Positions 35,501 through 46,960 of a DNA stretch of 64,000 bases are shown one piece after another (positions within the stretch are counted from its first letter, which is position 1; each line of letters begins with the position of its first letter). The translations under genes and the position numbers were made by a program. Under the pieces are notes generated by a model. That model was not told the DNA's origin. It ran no database searches and saw only the letters and a list, made by a program, of their open reading frames with translations. The stretch lies in the NCBI RefSeq assembly GCF_947507565.1, contig NC_089185.1, forward strand, positions 434,001 through 498,000, in the 5' to 3' direction. This DNA is from Oscarella lobularis (taxonomy: Eukaryota > Porifera > Homoscleromorpha > Homosclerophorida > Oscarellidae).

Positions 35501-38500
35501 CACCCTGATGTTGACCGTAAGTGTGGCGGTATCGGTCAAGCCTCCACCGTCTTCCACTTGGAGCAAGAGCGAGTAGGACGCCGTTATCTCGCGATCCGGT
35601 TGTCCCGTCGTCGAAACGTCGCCAGTTTTGCTGTCGATGGCAAACAGCGAGTCGTTATTGCCTCGAATAATGCTAAACGTCAATTGGCTGTTGATTCCCT
35701 TATCGGGATCGGAGGCCTAGGAAAGGAAACTGCAAAAATAAAAATAAAAGAGGCAACATTGTCTTACCGAAACGGTGAGAAAATTGGAGTGAACTACGTT
35801 TTCGGATATCGTCGCCTGATACGATTTCAAAGCGAAGGCGGGACTATTGTCATTCTCGTCGGTGATCGTTACGGTCAGTTGGGCCGTCGTGCGTCGCTTG
35901 TGGTTCGTCGGTTGGTCTTCGGCGATGACGAGGAGTCGATACAATTCGCCGTACGGATCTTCTCGATCGATGCTTTGAGCGGTCGTGATTTCGCCTGTCG
36001 TCGAATTGATATCGAATCGTTCGTTGAACACTCCGGCTAAACTGTAAGAAATCTTTCCGTACGAGCCGCTGTCAGCGTCGGTCGCCTTTACGAAAGGAAA
36101 CGTCACAAAAGATCGGGATTCGTATGCGTGTTTTTACCTCCACAGTGCCAATCAATTGACCAGGCGACCCGTTTTCAGCGAGTGAATAGGAATACGGTGT
36201 TTTGCTGAATATAGGAGAGTTGTCGTTCTGATCCAATACTGTTACCACCAGTGTAGCCGTGTCGGCCTGAAACAGAAGACCTTAAATAAAATGTCTCTAC
36301 CAAAGTTTTTTCATTCGTACTCTTCCACCAGACGGTCCACTGTCTCGAGCTTCGATTGTGAGATTGTATGACGTCAGTTGTTCGTAATCCAAACTTAGTC
36401 GCGCCGTGACGATGCCACTACACGAGGAAAATTTACGTAGACGCTAAAACGTCTGGGTTTGAGGTCATTACCTTGCCGAATCACGAATTTCAAAGGCGCT
36501 GAGCGAATTTCCCGATAAAATGGCGTACTTCAACAAAGAATTCGTACCGAAATCCTCATCAGTGGCCTTCATCAGAGAAACAGCGCAGATAAATAATAAC
36601 AATGCAATTCGCTTTTTGCACGCACCACTAGAGTGGCGATCTGAACTCCATTCGCGTTGTTTTCGGTAACAGTGGCAGTGTAAGTTGACTGACCAAATAT
36701 AGGAGAATTGTCGTTGAGATCATTCACGGCAACGTTCACTACACACCGACTCAGTCTATAAATGAAATAAACAATAATGATATGTAACGAGATATGCAAT
36801 GGTAGTTTACCGCCTGTGAGCTCCCAATGCATCGGCGGCTTCGACGGCTAAAGTGTATGAATCTATTTTTTCCCGATCAAGCACTTGAGCATTAGAAATA
36901 ACAGCTGTGGAAGAGTTGATCGTAAAATGCCCCAAATCATTTCCAGAAAATATCGAGTAAATAATCAATCCCAACTGTCCTGTGTCTTTATCCGAGGCCA
37001 GGGGCTGTAACGCGGCAAAAGCATTACTAACAACGACGACTTCTCTCGAATTTTACTTACTCGCACAATAGAAGTTCCTGCCGGAGTGTTTTCATCTTGA
37101 GAAGCCGCATAAACAGTTTTGTTAAATTTTGGATTATTGTCGTTGACGTTGATGATGTTGACAGTCACGGTGGCCGTGTCAGATGCGCCGGGCGGATAGA
37201 TATCTTGAACGGTGACTAAAACGGTGAACTGCGTATCGCCAGACTCGTAGTCAATCGTCTTAGCCAATGTTAGGATTCCTTGTTTCGAATCAATCGCAAA
37301 TCTTCCTTTATCAGGCGAACTCTGACTAATGTTGAAAAGAAATTGGTTGTATGGCAGCTGTACACAAAAAGAAACATCGCGGCACTGTATCGAAGTCTTC
37401 GGAGCACTTTACTTTGTCATTATCTGCAGCAGTTACTCTGACGACGAAGTCACCTATATTTGCGTCTTCCACCAAATCGGCGCTAAATGCGGATGGCACA
37501 AATTTAGGCGAATTGTCGTTGACGTTGATAACTTTAACGTCGACTCGAGCGAGCGCGGGCGTCGAACTGCTTCCCAATTCCGCAGCCTGAAATACACCTC
37601 AATTCTCTTTTTTTAAAAGAAGAGTTCGTCTTCACCTGAACAAGGAGAATGTGCTCAGTCTTAGTTTCATAGTCGAGTGACTTCTGAAGAGTTATGAGAC
37701 CAGACGCGGCATCGATTTTGAAGTGACTCGCATCAAATGCGGGATTAAAAGAATACGACACGGGATTTCCTATCGCCGCATCTTGATCCGTCGCCGAAAC
37801 GGTCATAATGCTAAATCCCTAGGTAAAATAACAGCTCTAGCCTCACACCTATTGTATCTACAAGGGAAATCTCACAATTGATGCAGCTTCAGATACAGGA
37901 TTTGCAACGTATCGCGACTGATTGAATTTCGGCGACTGATCGTCGAAGTCGGTCACGGTGACGTGAAGGCCCGCTTTGGACGACAAGTACGGCGAAGCGT
38001 TGTCCTACGCGCATTCGCATAAATTTAAATTGGCTTACGTAAAATCAATAATTAATCATACGTACCCTCGCTACAATTGTGAGGAAGTACGACGTCTTCT
38101 TCTCGTAGTCTAAGGACTTGGCTAAAACGATGCGTCCGCTGACTCGACTGATATTGAAAGTCGTCTAAAAAACCCCCCAAAAATTGAGATGTGCCATCTC
38201 GGTTGCAGCCAAACCCCACTTGATTCTTATCCTCAAAAGAAAAAACGAATTGCGCGTTGAGGCCTCGATCCTTGTCGGAAGCTAATGCAGTAGCAACCAA
38301 CAGACCTGGATTGGCATTCTGGCAAAAAAAGATGCGTTCGGATATTAGGGCACATTGATTTAGTTTACCTCTGACACAGTGGCAGTGTAGGGAGCATTTT
38401 GGAACGCCGGAGCATTGTCATTTACGTCGAGAATTTCTACTATTACAGTCGCAGAGCCCTGCATTATATATATACATTATTTATTTAAAATACAAATAAC

Positions 38501-39024
38501 AGATGTCTTTGCACTAGGAACCTCGATTTTTGATACTGAGTCCGCCGCCTTGACGACAAACTGATACCAGCCATCGTCGCCAGGTCCGTTCTATAACAAA
38601 AAAGGGCTTTTTCGATGCGATTACATGGCTTTCTTAGTCTACCTCGAGATCAAACACTGCTGCTGCCTGTACGATGCCCGTGCTCGGATCAATAGTGAAC
38701 AATCCATTCGCCGCCCCGCCGAGAGAGTAGGTAATGGGATTGCTCTCCGAGTCCAAGGCTGATACGGTTAGAACAGAAGCGCCTGGAAATCACAGCAGTG
38801 TCATAGATACACAGTACATCTTGATCGTAGCTCACCGACTGCGTTGTTTTCCTTTATTGCGCCAGTGTACAGGGAACGAGCAAAATAAGGTGGGTGGTTA
38901 TCTAATGGAATGAAGGTGCGGTCAAATGAATGAGTCGAGAGAGACGCGACGCGCTTGTACCCTGACTCCGGACGACCGCAAACGTCGCCACGAAGAGGAA
39001 AAAAGTCAAAATTCGCCGAAGCAT
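23553..39024 (-). CDS. Giant cadherin, about 36 EC repeats, type I membrane protein
   Basis: Calcium-dependent adhesion receptor. The start is ATG at 39024, giving the signal peptide MLRRILTFFLFVATFAVVRSQ up to an intron; the next exon opens DNHPPYFARSLYTG. About 36 cadherin repeats follow, counted from DxNDNxPxF linkers (for example DVNDNAPVF, DENDNSPAF, DINDNPPKF) with paired LDRE and ADxxN-type calcium motifs. A few linkers are altered (DFDDQSPKF, DKNDVTPSF, DVNDHTPQF). No EGF or laminin-G module was seen. A polybasic Thr/Pro-rich insert precedes the last repeat. A membrane-proximal segment with ITGLIVNIDKIQSH resembles CDH23-type proteins. A transmembrane helix (core ASVIAFILILVLIIICC, near 24190-24265) leads to a tail of about 150 residues ending SEVSTTAI. 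More repeats than FAT (34) or Dachsous/CDH23 (27) in vertebrates. Confidence 0.95.
25391..25419 (-). other. Polybasic RRRRR site before the last cadherin repeat
   Basis: This stretch encodes SRRRRRAVA, followed by a Thr/Ser/Pro-rich linker and then the final EC linker DVVDVNDNYP. It fits a furin-like cleavage consensus in an extracellular position. Cleavage is inferred, not shown. Confidence 0.5.
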
Positions 39025-39675
39025 TCTGCAAGAGCGTCAATCTAATAAAAAAACGAATTAACGCGGCAAATAGTAAATTTTGGAAAGCAATCATAACTAC
39101 ACTAAATGAACGCGTCAACTCTCACATCAATGCAGCCACGACACATCCAAAACAACGCGAAATAACAAAAAATACGTTCACGCGTTCGCCTCATATCGAG
39201 CGCGCTTTCACTTGTTTCAAACCTGTTGCTCTCCACTCGTTTCAAAACGATTGCTCTCCAGTCGTATCGACAAAAGTGCGTCAACTCCAGACGACGTTGT
39301 TTTCGTCTGGGTCGTACCGTATCGGTTGAGCGCACGTGAAACAGAGATCGCATTAGGTCATTTCACGTGAGCACAGACAACCCGACCTATTTGTGGCGTG
39401 TTTTCTCCATGGTAGCACACCCTCAGACACTAACTTTAGATTCTGATCTAGGCCTACGCTAAACCGTACTGTGTGGGCCCAAACGAGACTCCAATCTACT
39501 CTCATCTAAAGCGGGTGGCTTATAAGCTCTTTTATTTGCAGTCCATGCAATGGCGAAAATCAAAAAAGAATAATCTTCACTACACTCTAGAAGGATGCAG
39601 TAAACCGTGACCGCGCCTCAGAATGCGTACGTATATAGGTTCGTGCCACTATGGCAAGGATTCTGTGCGAATAAA
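39025..39675. other. Spacer between REV3L end and cadherin start
   Basis: About 650 bp without a supported gene. It should contain the cadherin promoter and 5' UTR (minus strand) and the REV3L 3' UTR's end. Near 39215-39270 a unit of the form GTTTCAAA..TTGCTCTCCA..CGT occurs twice in tandem. Nothing else was recognised. Confidence 0.5.
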
Positions 39676-42600
39676 CTAGAATATTTCTCTCTCTAAACTG
39701 TCTAATTTTGAACGTTTGGCGAGGTCTCGCGAATCCCGCACAAGACGATATAAATTTGGACATTCTAATGAGGTGCAAAGCATACCGGGGTCTCTGAATC
39801 CAAGGCAATGAAAACACACCTACGACAAACGATACAAGAATCGATCCCGCCCAATCGAGTCGCTACCTCGCGAGTATCGCTGTACTTCTTTTCAATCGTT
39901 CTCAGTTGAGATTCCAAAACTGTGATTGCCAGTTGAGGTCGCTCGCGGCAGCTCGAGCAAACGCCCGTGTGACACAACTCGTTGCACACGACGCAGTGAA
40001 CCGACCTAAAATAATGCGAAATCGTTTCCTAGAGAAATAAATGCGAGTCGTTCAAAAACAAAACACTTCGTTCTCACTTTGCGACTTTCGTCGTCATTTC
40101 CGACCAAAGAGTTGGATTTTTGAAATCGCGGAAGCTCGTTGTACCACGAAAAAACGTCGACGCCCAACAGAGAAAAAATCCTCGTTAGCGGAGGCAGAAT
40201 TTGCTTCGTGACGTAATAAATCGAATTCAGTCGAAGGTTGGAGTCGTAGAGCACCTCGTCTGGCCTATATTGATTTCCTAAAGTCTTGCATTGCGGCGTT
40301 ATAGTCGCCCTGACTCACCGTCGAACGAGTTGAATCAATGGCAAGCCCGGACTACCATAGACAATGACGTATGGAACGCGCTCGCCGACTCTGGGCTCGG
40401 CTCTTGGATCCGTTGCTAACAATTTTCTGCAAGGGACGTTATTAATGAATGATATTTCAGTTACAAATCACACTCCTCACTTCGTAATTTCGAGGCAAGG
40501 AACGCAGGCACCGGGCTTGTACGTGCCCATGCCTCGATACTCTTTTGCTATGATAAAGTCGAGCATGGGAACTCTGTCCTCCAAGATTTTGGTGCACTGC
40601 TTTTGCACGTAGCGTTTCACTTGCGAGACGTCTCGAGACTCGAACAGCAGCTTAATTGAGCGTTCTAAAATCTATCACCGCCAAGAACGTAGAGTTGAGA
40701 TTTAGTTGAACCATGTTATGTATAGAAACCTTGACAGCAGCTTGGCATCCATCGCGTCTCACTGTCTCTATTCCTTTGGCGTCAAAAACGGGCTCCTTTT
40801 GTTCCGGTGTTTCGTACATAAAGCCAACGTAGCGCTTTTTCGTTTCCAGTACGCACGGCAAGTAAACCTGCGAGACCGAGTTGCTATAGTCGACAACTCA
40901 CAAGTACGCATATATGATAATGACACACTTTTTCAAATTTCAATTTGACAGGTTTTGGATTAGCTGCAGTCACAGCCTCCACAATTTCGTGTCCAATTTC
41001 AAAAGCCCTGTCTTTTGAAACGCCTTTTAATAGAAGAAACATGCTGCCAGAAATAAATAAAATGACATGGTCCTGCTGCATCTGAAGAAATAAATAACCT
41101 GTCCGTATCTCCATAGACCACTTTTGCTTTCCACCTAGGATTGCGTTCTACCATGTCAATGGCCTTTTCAAGCGTCTCTCTCGCTTTTCTCACAATGCTA
41201 TCGCCAATCTAAATACAAGCATAGTTTAGTAAATCAATTTCGTCTTGATCCCTACTTCAACACAAGGCATTCTTCCGGAAAAATTCGCGGACGTGTAGCC
41301 GTACGTGACGTTAGCGATTAATTTTAAACCGAGCTGACGAGCATCAAGCATACGGTAGATCGACTAAATAATGATATGCCAGGATCTAGTTGGACAGCAA
41401 CTGTTCACTCAACTTTTTTATCTTTACATTTCTTCATTGATTGCTTCACCATAATGCGAGTCTTTAGTATTTCTTCCAACATTCTGAAGGTAATTCGTTA
41501 AAAAAACCGTGCTTGCCTTGGCAATTTTATCTACTTTGGAAGAACTCCTTTTCTGACGCAGGGCTTTACAAATGCTACTCCATTCGGAGAAACGCTTATA
41601 TTCGGTTCAAGTTTCTGCGAAAAAATTGACCTAAACCAAAGCAACTCAACATAGAAAAAAAACTGGCCTTCAAGAGTTGAGGTGGAACGTTTAACGACGT
41701 TGCTCCAAACTTGAAATCGCCGGCTCTAAAACAAAGCAGGTCTACGATGTCTCTAAATGTCTGCAACGGTGCCCCTTACTCGGACAAGGAAGAAACACGA
41801 CCCAGACACGTCGAGAAACAATAATTGTGCGCAATAATGATAGACGGGTACAGAGACCGGAAATCCAAGACAACGACGGGATCAGTGTAGAACCGAGACT
41901 CTGGTTCCATGATTAGCTGGAGGCACTCGGGTGCGTTCATCCTTTAAAGGAAAAAATCGTCTCCCTTGTAACACAGATATGACACCCGTAATACTTGGCC
42001 CGCTGTCGAGGACTTGGAGAAACGGGAACATAATTCATCGGTTTGGCAATGCGAAGCATCATTGATTCGACGCGATACTACGCGCGTATAAATTTATGAC
42101 GCGTTAATTAATCAATTGCGTTTTTCTCCGACCTGGGAGCCCCTTGAAATGACGGAATAAAAGAGGATACCAAACAAACGAGCCAGCTCGCTCGTTCGTC
42201 CGACGATGTCGAGCCGTTCCAGAAGCAGCAAATTGAAGCGACATCGTCGCAGATAGTTCTCTACAACGCGCCACCTGCACGAAGGAATGACTATATTAAT
42301 TAATTAATTTTTCTTTCGTCTGACGGCGCACCGATACGAATTCGTCTTTTGATCAAACCAAGACGTGAGCGTCTTGAAGTCGAATGAAGGAATGCGTTGA
42401 TGCAGAACGTGAAAGACGACGTTTTCAAAACTGTAGCCGGTCAACGTGACCTGACGAGAAAGAGGAACGTATAAACTAATTGTTTCTCTTCCACTGCTAT
42501 CTCACCTCTTTTCTCATGAGTCTCCAAACGTTTAGAACAATTCGTCCGCAGACGCATATCTCCGACATGTGCCGAGCTCCGTATTCGTCTCTTTCCGTCG

Positions 42601-45600
42601 AGTGGCGACTCGAACCCGTCCGATCAGGAACTCTCGATATTTCCGTGCAGAAATTGACGTCCAAAGCGGCCGCCCTTTCCATCGCGTAGCCCCACGAAAG
42701 CATTTGAATTTCGTATCCAACGAGAATATCGGGATCGTGTCTTCGAACGAGATCAATGAATTCTCGCAGAAGACTTTTTTCGTCTGGGAAGTAGTCGATT
42801 TTGATTCCGGAGAGTCCGCAGCGATCGAGCACTTCAAATTTCAAATCTTCGCCTCGTTGTCGATCGCTTTCGCCGCTCACCGCGTAGACGCCCGTGATTT
42901 CGGCCGGCGTTCCCATTGGCACGTCGCGCCAGATGCAATAGAAAGCGGCGCAGATGGAATCGATTGTCGGATCGGGACGATACGTACCGCGCGTTCTTAC
43001 GTGCAACTCCAGGCTGAATTGCGTCAAGTGTTGGCACTGGAAGTCGGCAAAAAAATTATATGCAATAGCAATACGCGTTCTTACTTCTTTCAAAGCTTTG
43101 GCATCTTGGAGGTTTTTTTGACTGACTCGAAATCCAAACGAATTGTTGAGTGTCGGTCCTTCGATAAAAGATCCGTCAGAATGTTTTGACTCGGGACTTT
43201 GATAACAGAAGTGCTCGTTCAACTTGAGTCTGGCCGTTTGTCTGACAGATTGATGTATCAGAGACGGCGAGGAATGAAGACGAGTCTTCTTAGATTGGCT
43301 GTTGATAGGCGTACTTTGAGCGGCTGGTCTCTTTTCTGGCCTTTGCCGATTTTTTTGCTTCTGGTTCAGCCATTCTCGAGTCTTACTTGGATGCACCGGT
43401 GTTCGAGCGGGAGTCATGATACACGCCGTTGGTTGCCTCTGGTTAGCCACGCCGGCAACCGCGTATTCTTTCCTGATTTGATTCAACGTCAAATTCCGAC
43501 GCGTTTCGGTGTCCACTAAAAGACACTTTCTCGTATCAAACTTAGGCAAATTGCATGCCTAACAAAACAATATCGAAATTTCTCTCTAAAACAGCTACAA
43601 CGCCACCTTTTCTGACGGCACATGAAAGCGCTGATCGCGAACGTCTCTAAGACGAGAGGCTCCGCATAAAAAGGGGATTAGCTCTAAAGACTTACCTAGA
43701 ACGAGTAGCGTCACTTGCAACACTATAATAAGCCGTTCGATGACTGACTTGAGGAATACCGTAGTCGCCAGCTGACTCGACGAGACTTCGCTTCGTAGGA
43801 GGGTCCAACAATGGCCTCAAGACAATAAACGACGCAGGAAGACGGCGGTCTGTCTCTTCTGCTTCCGCTCTCTCGAGCGTCGGCAAAGCGAAGGACGACG
43901 ATTCGGTGGTGGAAGAAAGAGGCGGCGGCGACGGCGAACGAAAACCCATACGCTGCAAAGCGTCGTCCGAATCGCGACCGTCGAAACTGGAGAAGACGTC
44001 GAGCAGGGCGTCGTCTCCGGCTCGAAACAGCGGATGCTCGTCAAAGCCGAATCGAAAAGACGATCGAACGTAAAACGACGATCGTTCCTTTCCAGGAAAT
44101 CTCATAATCCCCTTTTCGTTTCCTTTCGCGTCGACTCCCGTCCCAGATTGAATCGTTTCGACAGACTCGTTCTCCTCTTTTCTCCGGATATACTTTCTCG
44201 AGACGTTAAAGGGAATTTTTTCGGCGACAGGAACTAGAAAGCGGACTCCCGACGAAAGAGCGGCGACGGTCGTCTCGTCGGTCGTCTCCGCTTTTCTCCG
44301 ATCGCTCGCAGCGCGACGAGATCTCGAAAACGACGACTGAAAGTCGCCAGTACGCCCACGAGAACCTCGCGACGACGACGACAACGACGACGACTTTCGC
44401 AACGGGTAAATTTTCCGTTCGCCGCCTCGATTAGAAAGAACAGGAAATAGAAAGAATAATCATCGAGACGTGCTATTGCTACTTTACTTCCTGGTCGATC
44501 CCTCGACCCATCAAGCTGCGGAATTGTTGTATTGGCTGCATCGAATTCGTCCATTAGAGCCGCAGCGGCGGAATCAAAAGAAGAATTCATGCTGGGGAAA
44601 GCGTCGTCTTTTGGATTTAATAGTTTTTTTTCGCTGATTTTTACCTGCTATCGAGGTTGTACGATGGTGAAAGACGCTGCGATAACTGAAAACTTTCTTC
44701 TTCGTCTTCTTTCATCGTATTTGCCAGGTCCATCAAATCCTGTTCGTCGTCGACGTCTAGACCGTAGCTCAGGAGTTCGTTTACGCTCTTCGAAGGTTCG
44801 CCGCTCAGAGTCGGTCCTGTCAAATGCTGGCTTAGAAGTCGTGCGCTTTCGCCGCGCTGACTCGAGTCGAGACGATGATTGGATTCTAGTGACGAGGCGA
44901 GCGTCGAGTCGGACGATTCGTCCAAATTGGCCAAAAGGTTCACCACGTCGCTGTCTATTCCTAAAGAGCAATGCACGCAAAGCTACAGATCAAAGACGCG
45001 GACCTACTCTGATCATAAGCTGGCTGACTTGAAGACGAGTAAACGACGTCCTCGCTAATTCTACCGAGAGGCTCCTGCTCTTCTGCTATATCGTTGCTAA
45101 GCTAAGCGCGTTCTAACGTAACGGGGGGAATCTCACCTTGAACAGGTGAAATCTGAGACTGATGTATTTCTACCGAAGCAGCATCGCTAATGGTTTGGTC
45201 ACTTGACGCTTCTTGTGCCTCTTCAGTGTCACTGACGTGTGCATCAGTAAAAACAGTTCCACTGCGTTATACGGTCTATACCTCTGCGTGTGCTGTTCAA
45301 TGATGCGACGTATTTCCTCTTTCCAAGCGCGCTCAGGTTCGTAATCGTCCCTATCTGCTCGATCTGAAAAAAAATTGATACTGTACTATACTAGTGGAGG
45401 TCTCTTTGCAATGACCTGGTGAGAGAGGCGGCGTCAACTGTGAAGATTCATTTTGCTGTCTTCGCCTTTCCTGTTCGTCTTCCCAGATTGCGGCCAGGCC
45501 AGGATTAGCAAATTTAGCTACACGCGATGTGAGGTAATATTTCCCCCAACGTCACCTCTTCTAACCCTGGCTTATATTCTTTTGATTTAAAATATCGACC

Positions 45601-46567
45601 GCAACGCCGTCTGCTTCCAGTTCACATACACTTTGACGAGTTACGCTCGGAGAAAGTAAGAGATCTCTAGTTCCAAAAAGCATTTATTTCTCTCCTGACT
45701 ACCAAGAGAATCTGTACCTTGATATGGTCGTCTCATTCCAAATTTCAACAGGTGAAGATGACAAAGTGGCTATTCAAGAAATGCTATAGATACGACGTCA
45801 AAATTTAATTTTTCTAGTACCTGGGGTCAATGGAAGACGAAATTTAACAGCAGAAAATTCGATGAAATTCATACCATACAAATTATAGTCCATAAAGAAC
45901 TAAAAAATGAAGAAAATGTATCCTGGAGATCAAGAGTAATAAGTCAGCACAGCCTACCTGAAGTAAGAAGGGTATGTGAGACTCGTGCGGTTGGAAACAG
46001 TGATTCATCACAGCACCAGTCTGAAGCAGCTCAGCAACGCTGTCCAAAATTATTACTATCATTACTATTATTTTGATAAAACAAAGAAATCCTTACCGTC
46101 CTGCAGTAAACGGATTGTAGAGATATATTTTCAAAAACAGCTTTTCTTCTGCGTGGTAGCCGTAGAATGGCCTATTATTAAGACGCACTCGGTATGTCTC
46201 ACCCAAGAGACGTGACCCAGACTTACAGGCCTCTGACAGGAACGATTTTGTAGACGGCTTGCTGTTGGACTCGATCTCCCCTTCCCAATGCGACGTGAAG
46301 AGCGACGTCGATGCTCGCTGCTATTTGTCGCATGTACGCGACGTCCGTTTGCCAAGCGCCGCCGTTGCACGGAACGTAGATGTAGGGGAAGAGCCCGTGG
46401 ACGTGAACGCACGCCTTTTGGCCACCCGGAGTCGATCCGTACACGCGAATGACGGGAATCTGCTTTGTTAGGCTGCAGCGAAAGTCGGAGTAGCCAACAT
46501 CGAGGCCAGCCACCGGCTGCGCCATGTAGAAATCGGCTGTGACGATCCGAACACGAAACGGATTCAT
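39676..46567 (-). CDS. REV3L: DNA polymerase zeta catalytic subunit REV3L
   Basis: B-family translesion polymerase. Start MNPFRVRIVTADFYMAQPV (an in-frame ATG at 46606 adds 13 residues) with KACVHVHGLFPYIYVP. The middle contains SIPQLDG-like TTIPQLDGSRD near 44500 and a likely REV7-binding motif, LRPLLDPPTKRSLV (near 43800). Conserved polymerase core: GPTLNNSFGFRVS, DPDILVGYEIQMLSWGY, ERDEYG, motif A VLDFRSLYPSIIIAHNYC (near 41880), motif B LKLIANVTYGYTSANFSGR (near 41310), and motif C YGDTDS formed across an intron (near 41100). The tail has CNELCHTGVCSSC and a second Cys pair set CIVC...CTSLEC. The overall protein is far shorter than the vertebrate protein (over 3000 residues), mainly in the non-conserved middle. 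Confidence 0.96.
39794..39819 (-). other. Ultra-short intron (26-36 nt) in REV3L
   Basis: Reading through gives CIVCRRCVFIALDSE and an early stop without the expected Cys motif. Removing 26 nt (GTGTG...TTCAG) gives CTSLECPNLYRLVRD, which matches the REV3L C-terminus. A 32-nt version with donor GTAGGT and acceptor CAGAG also restores frame, as does 36 nt. A frameshift or assembly indel is the alternative. Confidence 0.6.
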
Positions 46568-46960
46568 CACAGCCACGGCTGATATCAATGTATTGCGGAG
46601 CGCCATTTCCCCACGCCGTCATTGAGCAGATCGTGAAACCGAAACGAATCACAAGACGACGCCTTTTGTTCAGACGGCAATTCTATAACACATAACAACT
46701 TGTTTCACGTATGCATGCATGAGTTGTGCAAAAACCGAAAGCAACAAAGCGACGTTTGAATGGAATGTAGGCGTTGCACCAACGTCCTTGCTAGGGTCAG
46801 TCAATGCTATACTAATCCCAGTGCAAAACTTATTAGTCTAGCTAAATAACGAAGCATCATGCAGGCTCTGGCATAGCGTCACACGTACGTTACGGACAGC
46901 TAGGGAAAAACAAGGAAATCGAAATTCCATCATTGGAATCCCCCGGAGGTTGTCTTTATA
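46568..46960. promoter_or_regulatory. Divergent spacer, REV3L / sushi gene
   Basis: About 390 bp between two divergent start codons. It must contain both promoters. No coding signal, repeat or recognised motif was seen. Confidence 0.4.

Noticed and set aside
38801-39118. Cadherin start at the upstream ATG of this ORF
   Set aside because: That frame would place an odd hydrophobic leader and read through an intron. ATG at 39024 gives a standard signal peptide and splices in frame to DNHPPYF.
41095-41193. Apparent YGDTDR change in the REV3L catalytic motif
   Set aside because: The R comes from reading into an intron. Splicing AG to C at the next exon restores YGDTDS followed by MFLLLKG.
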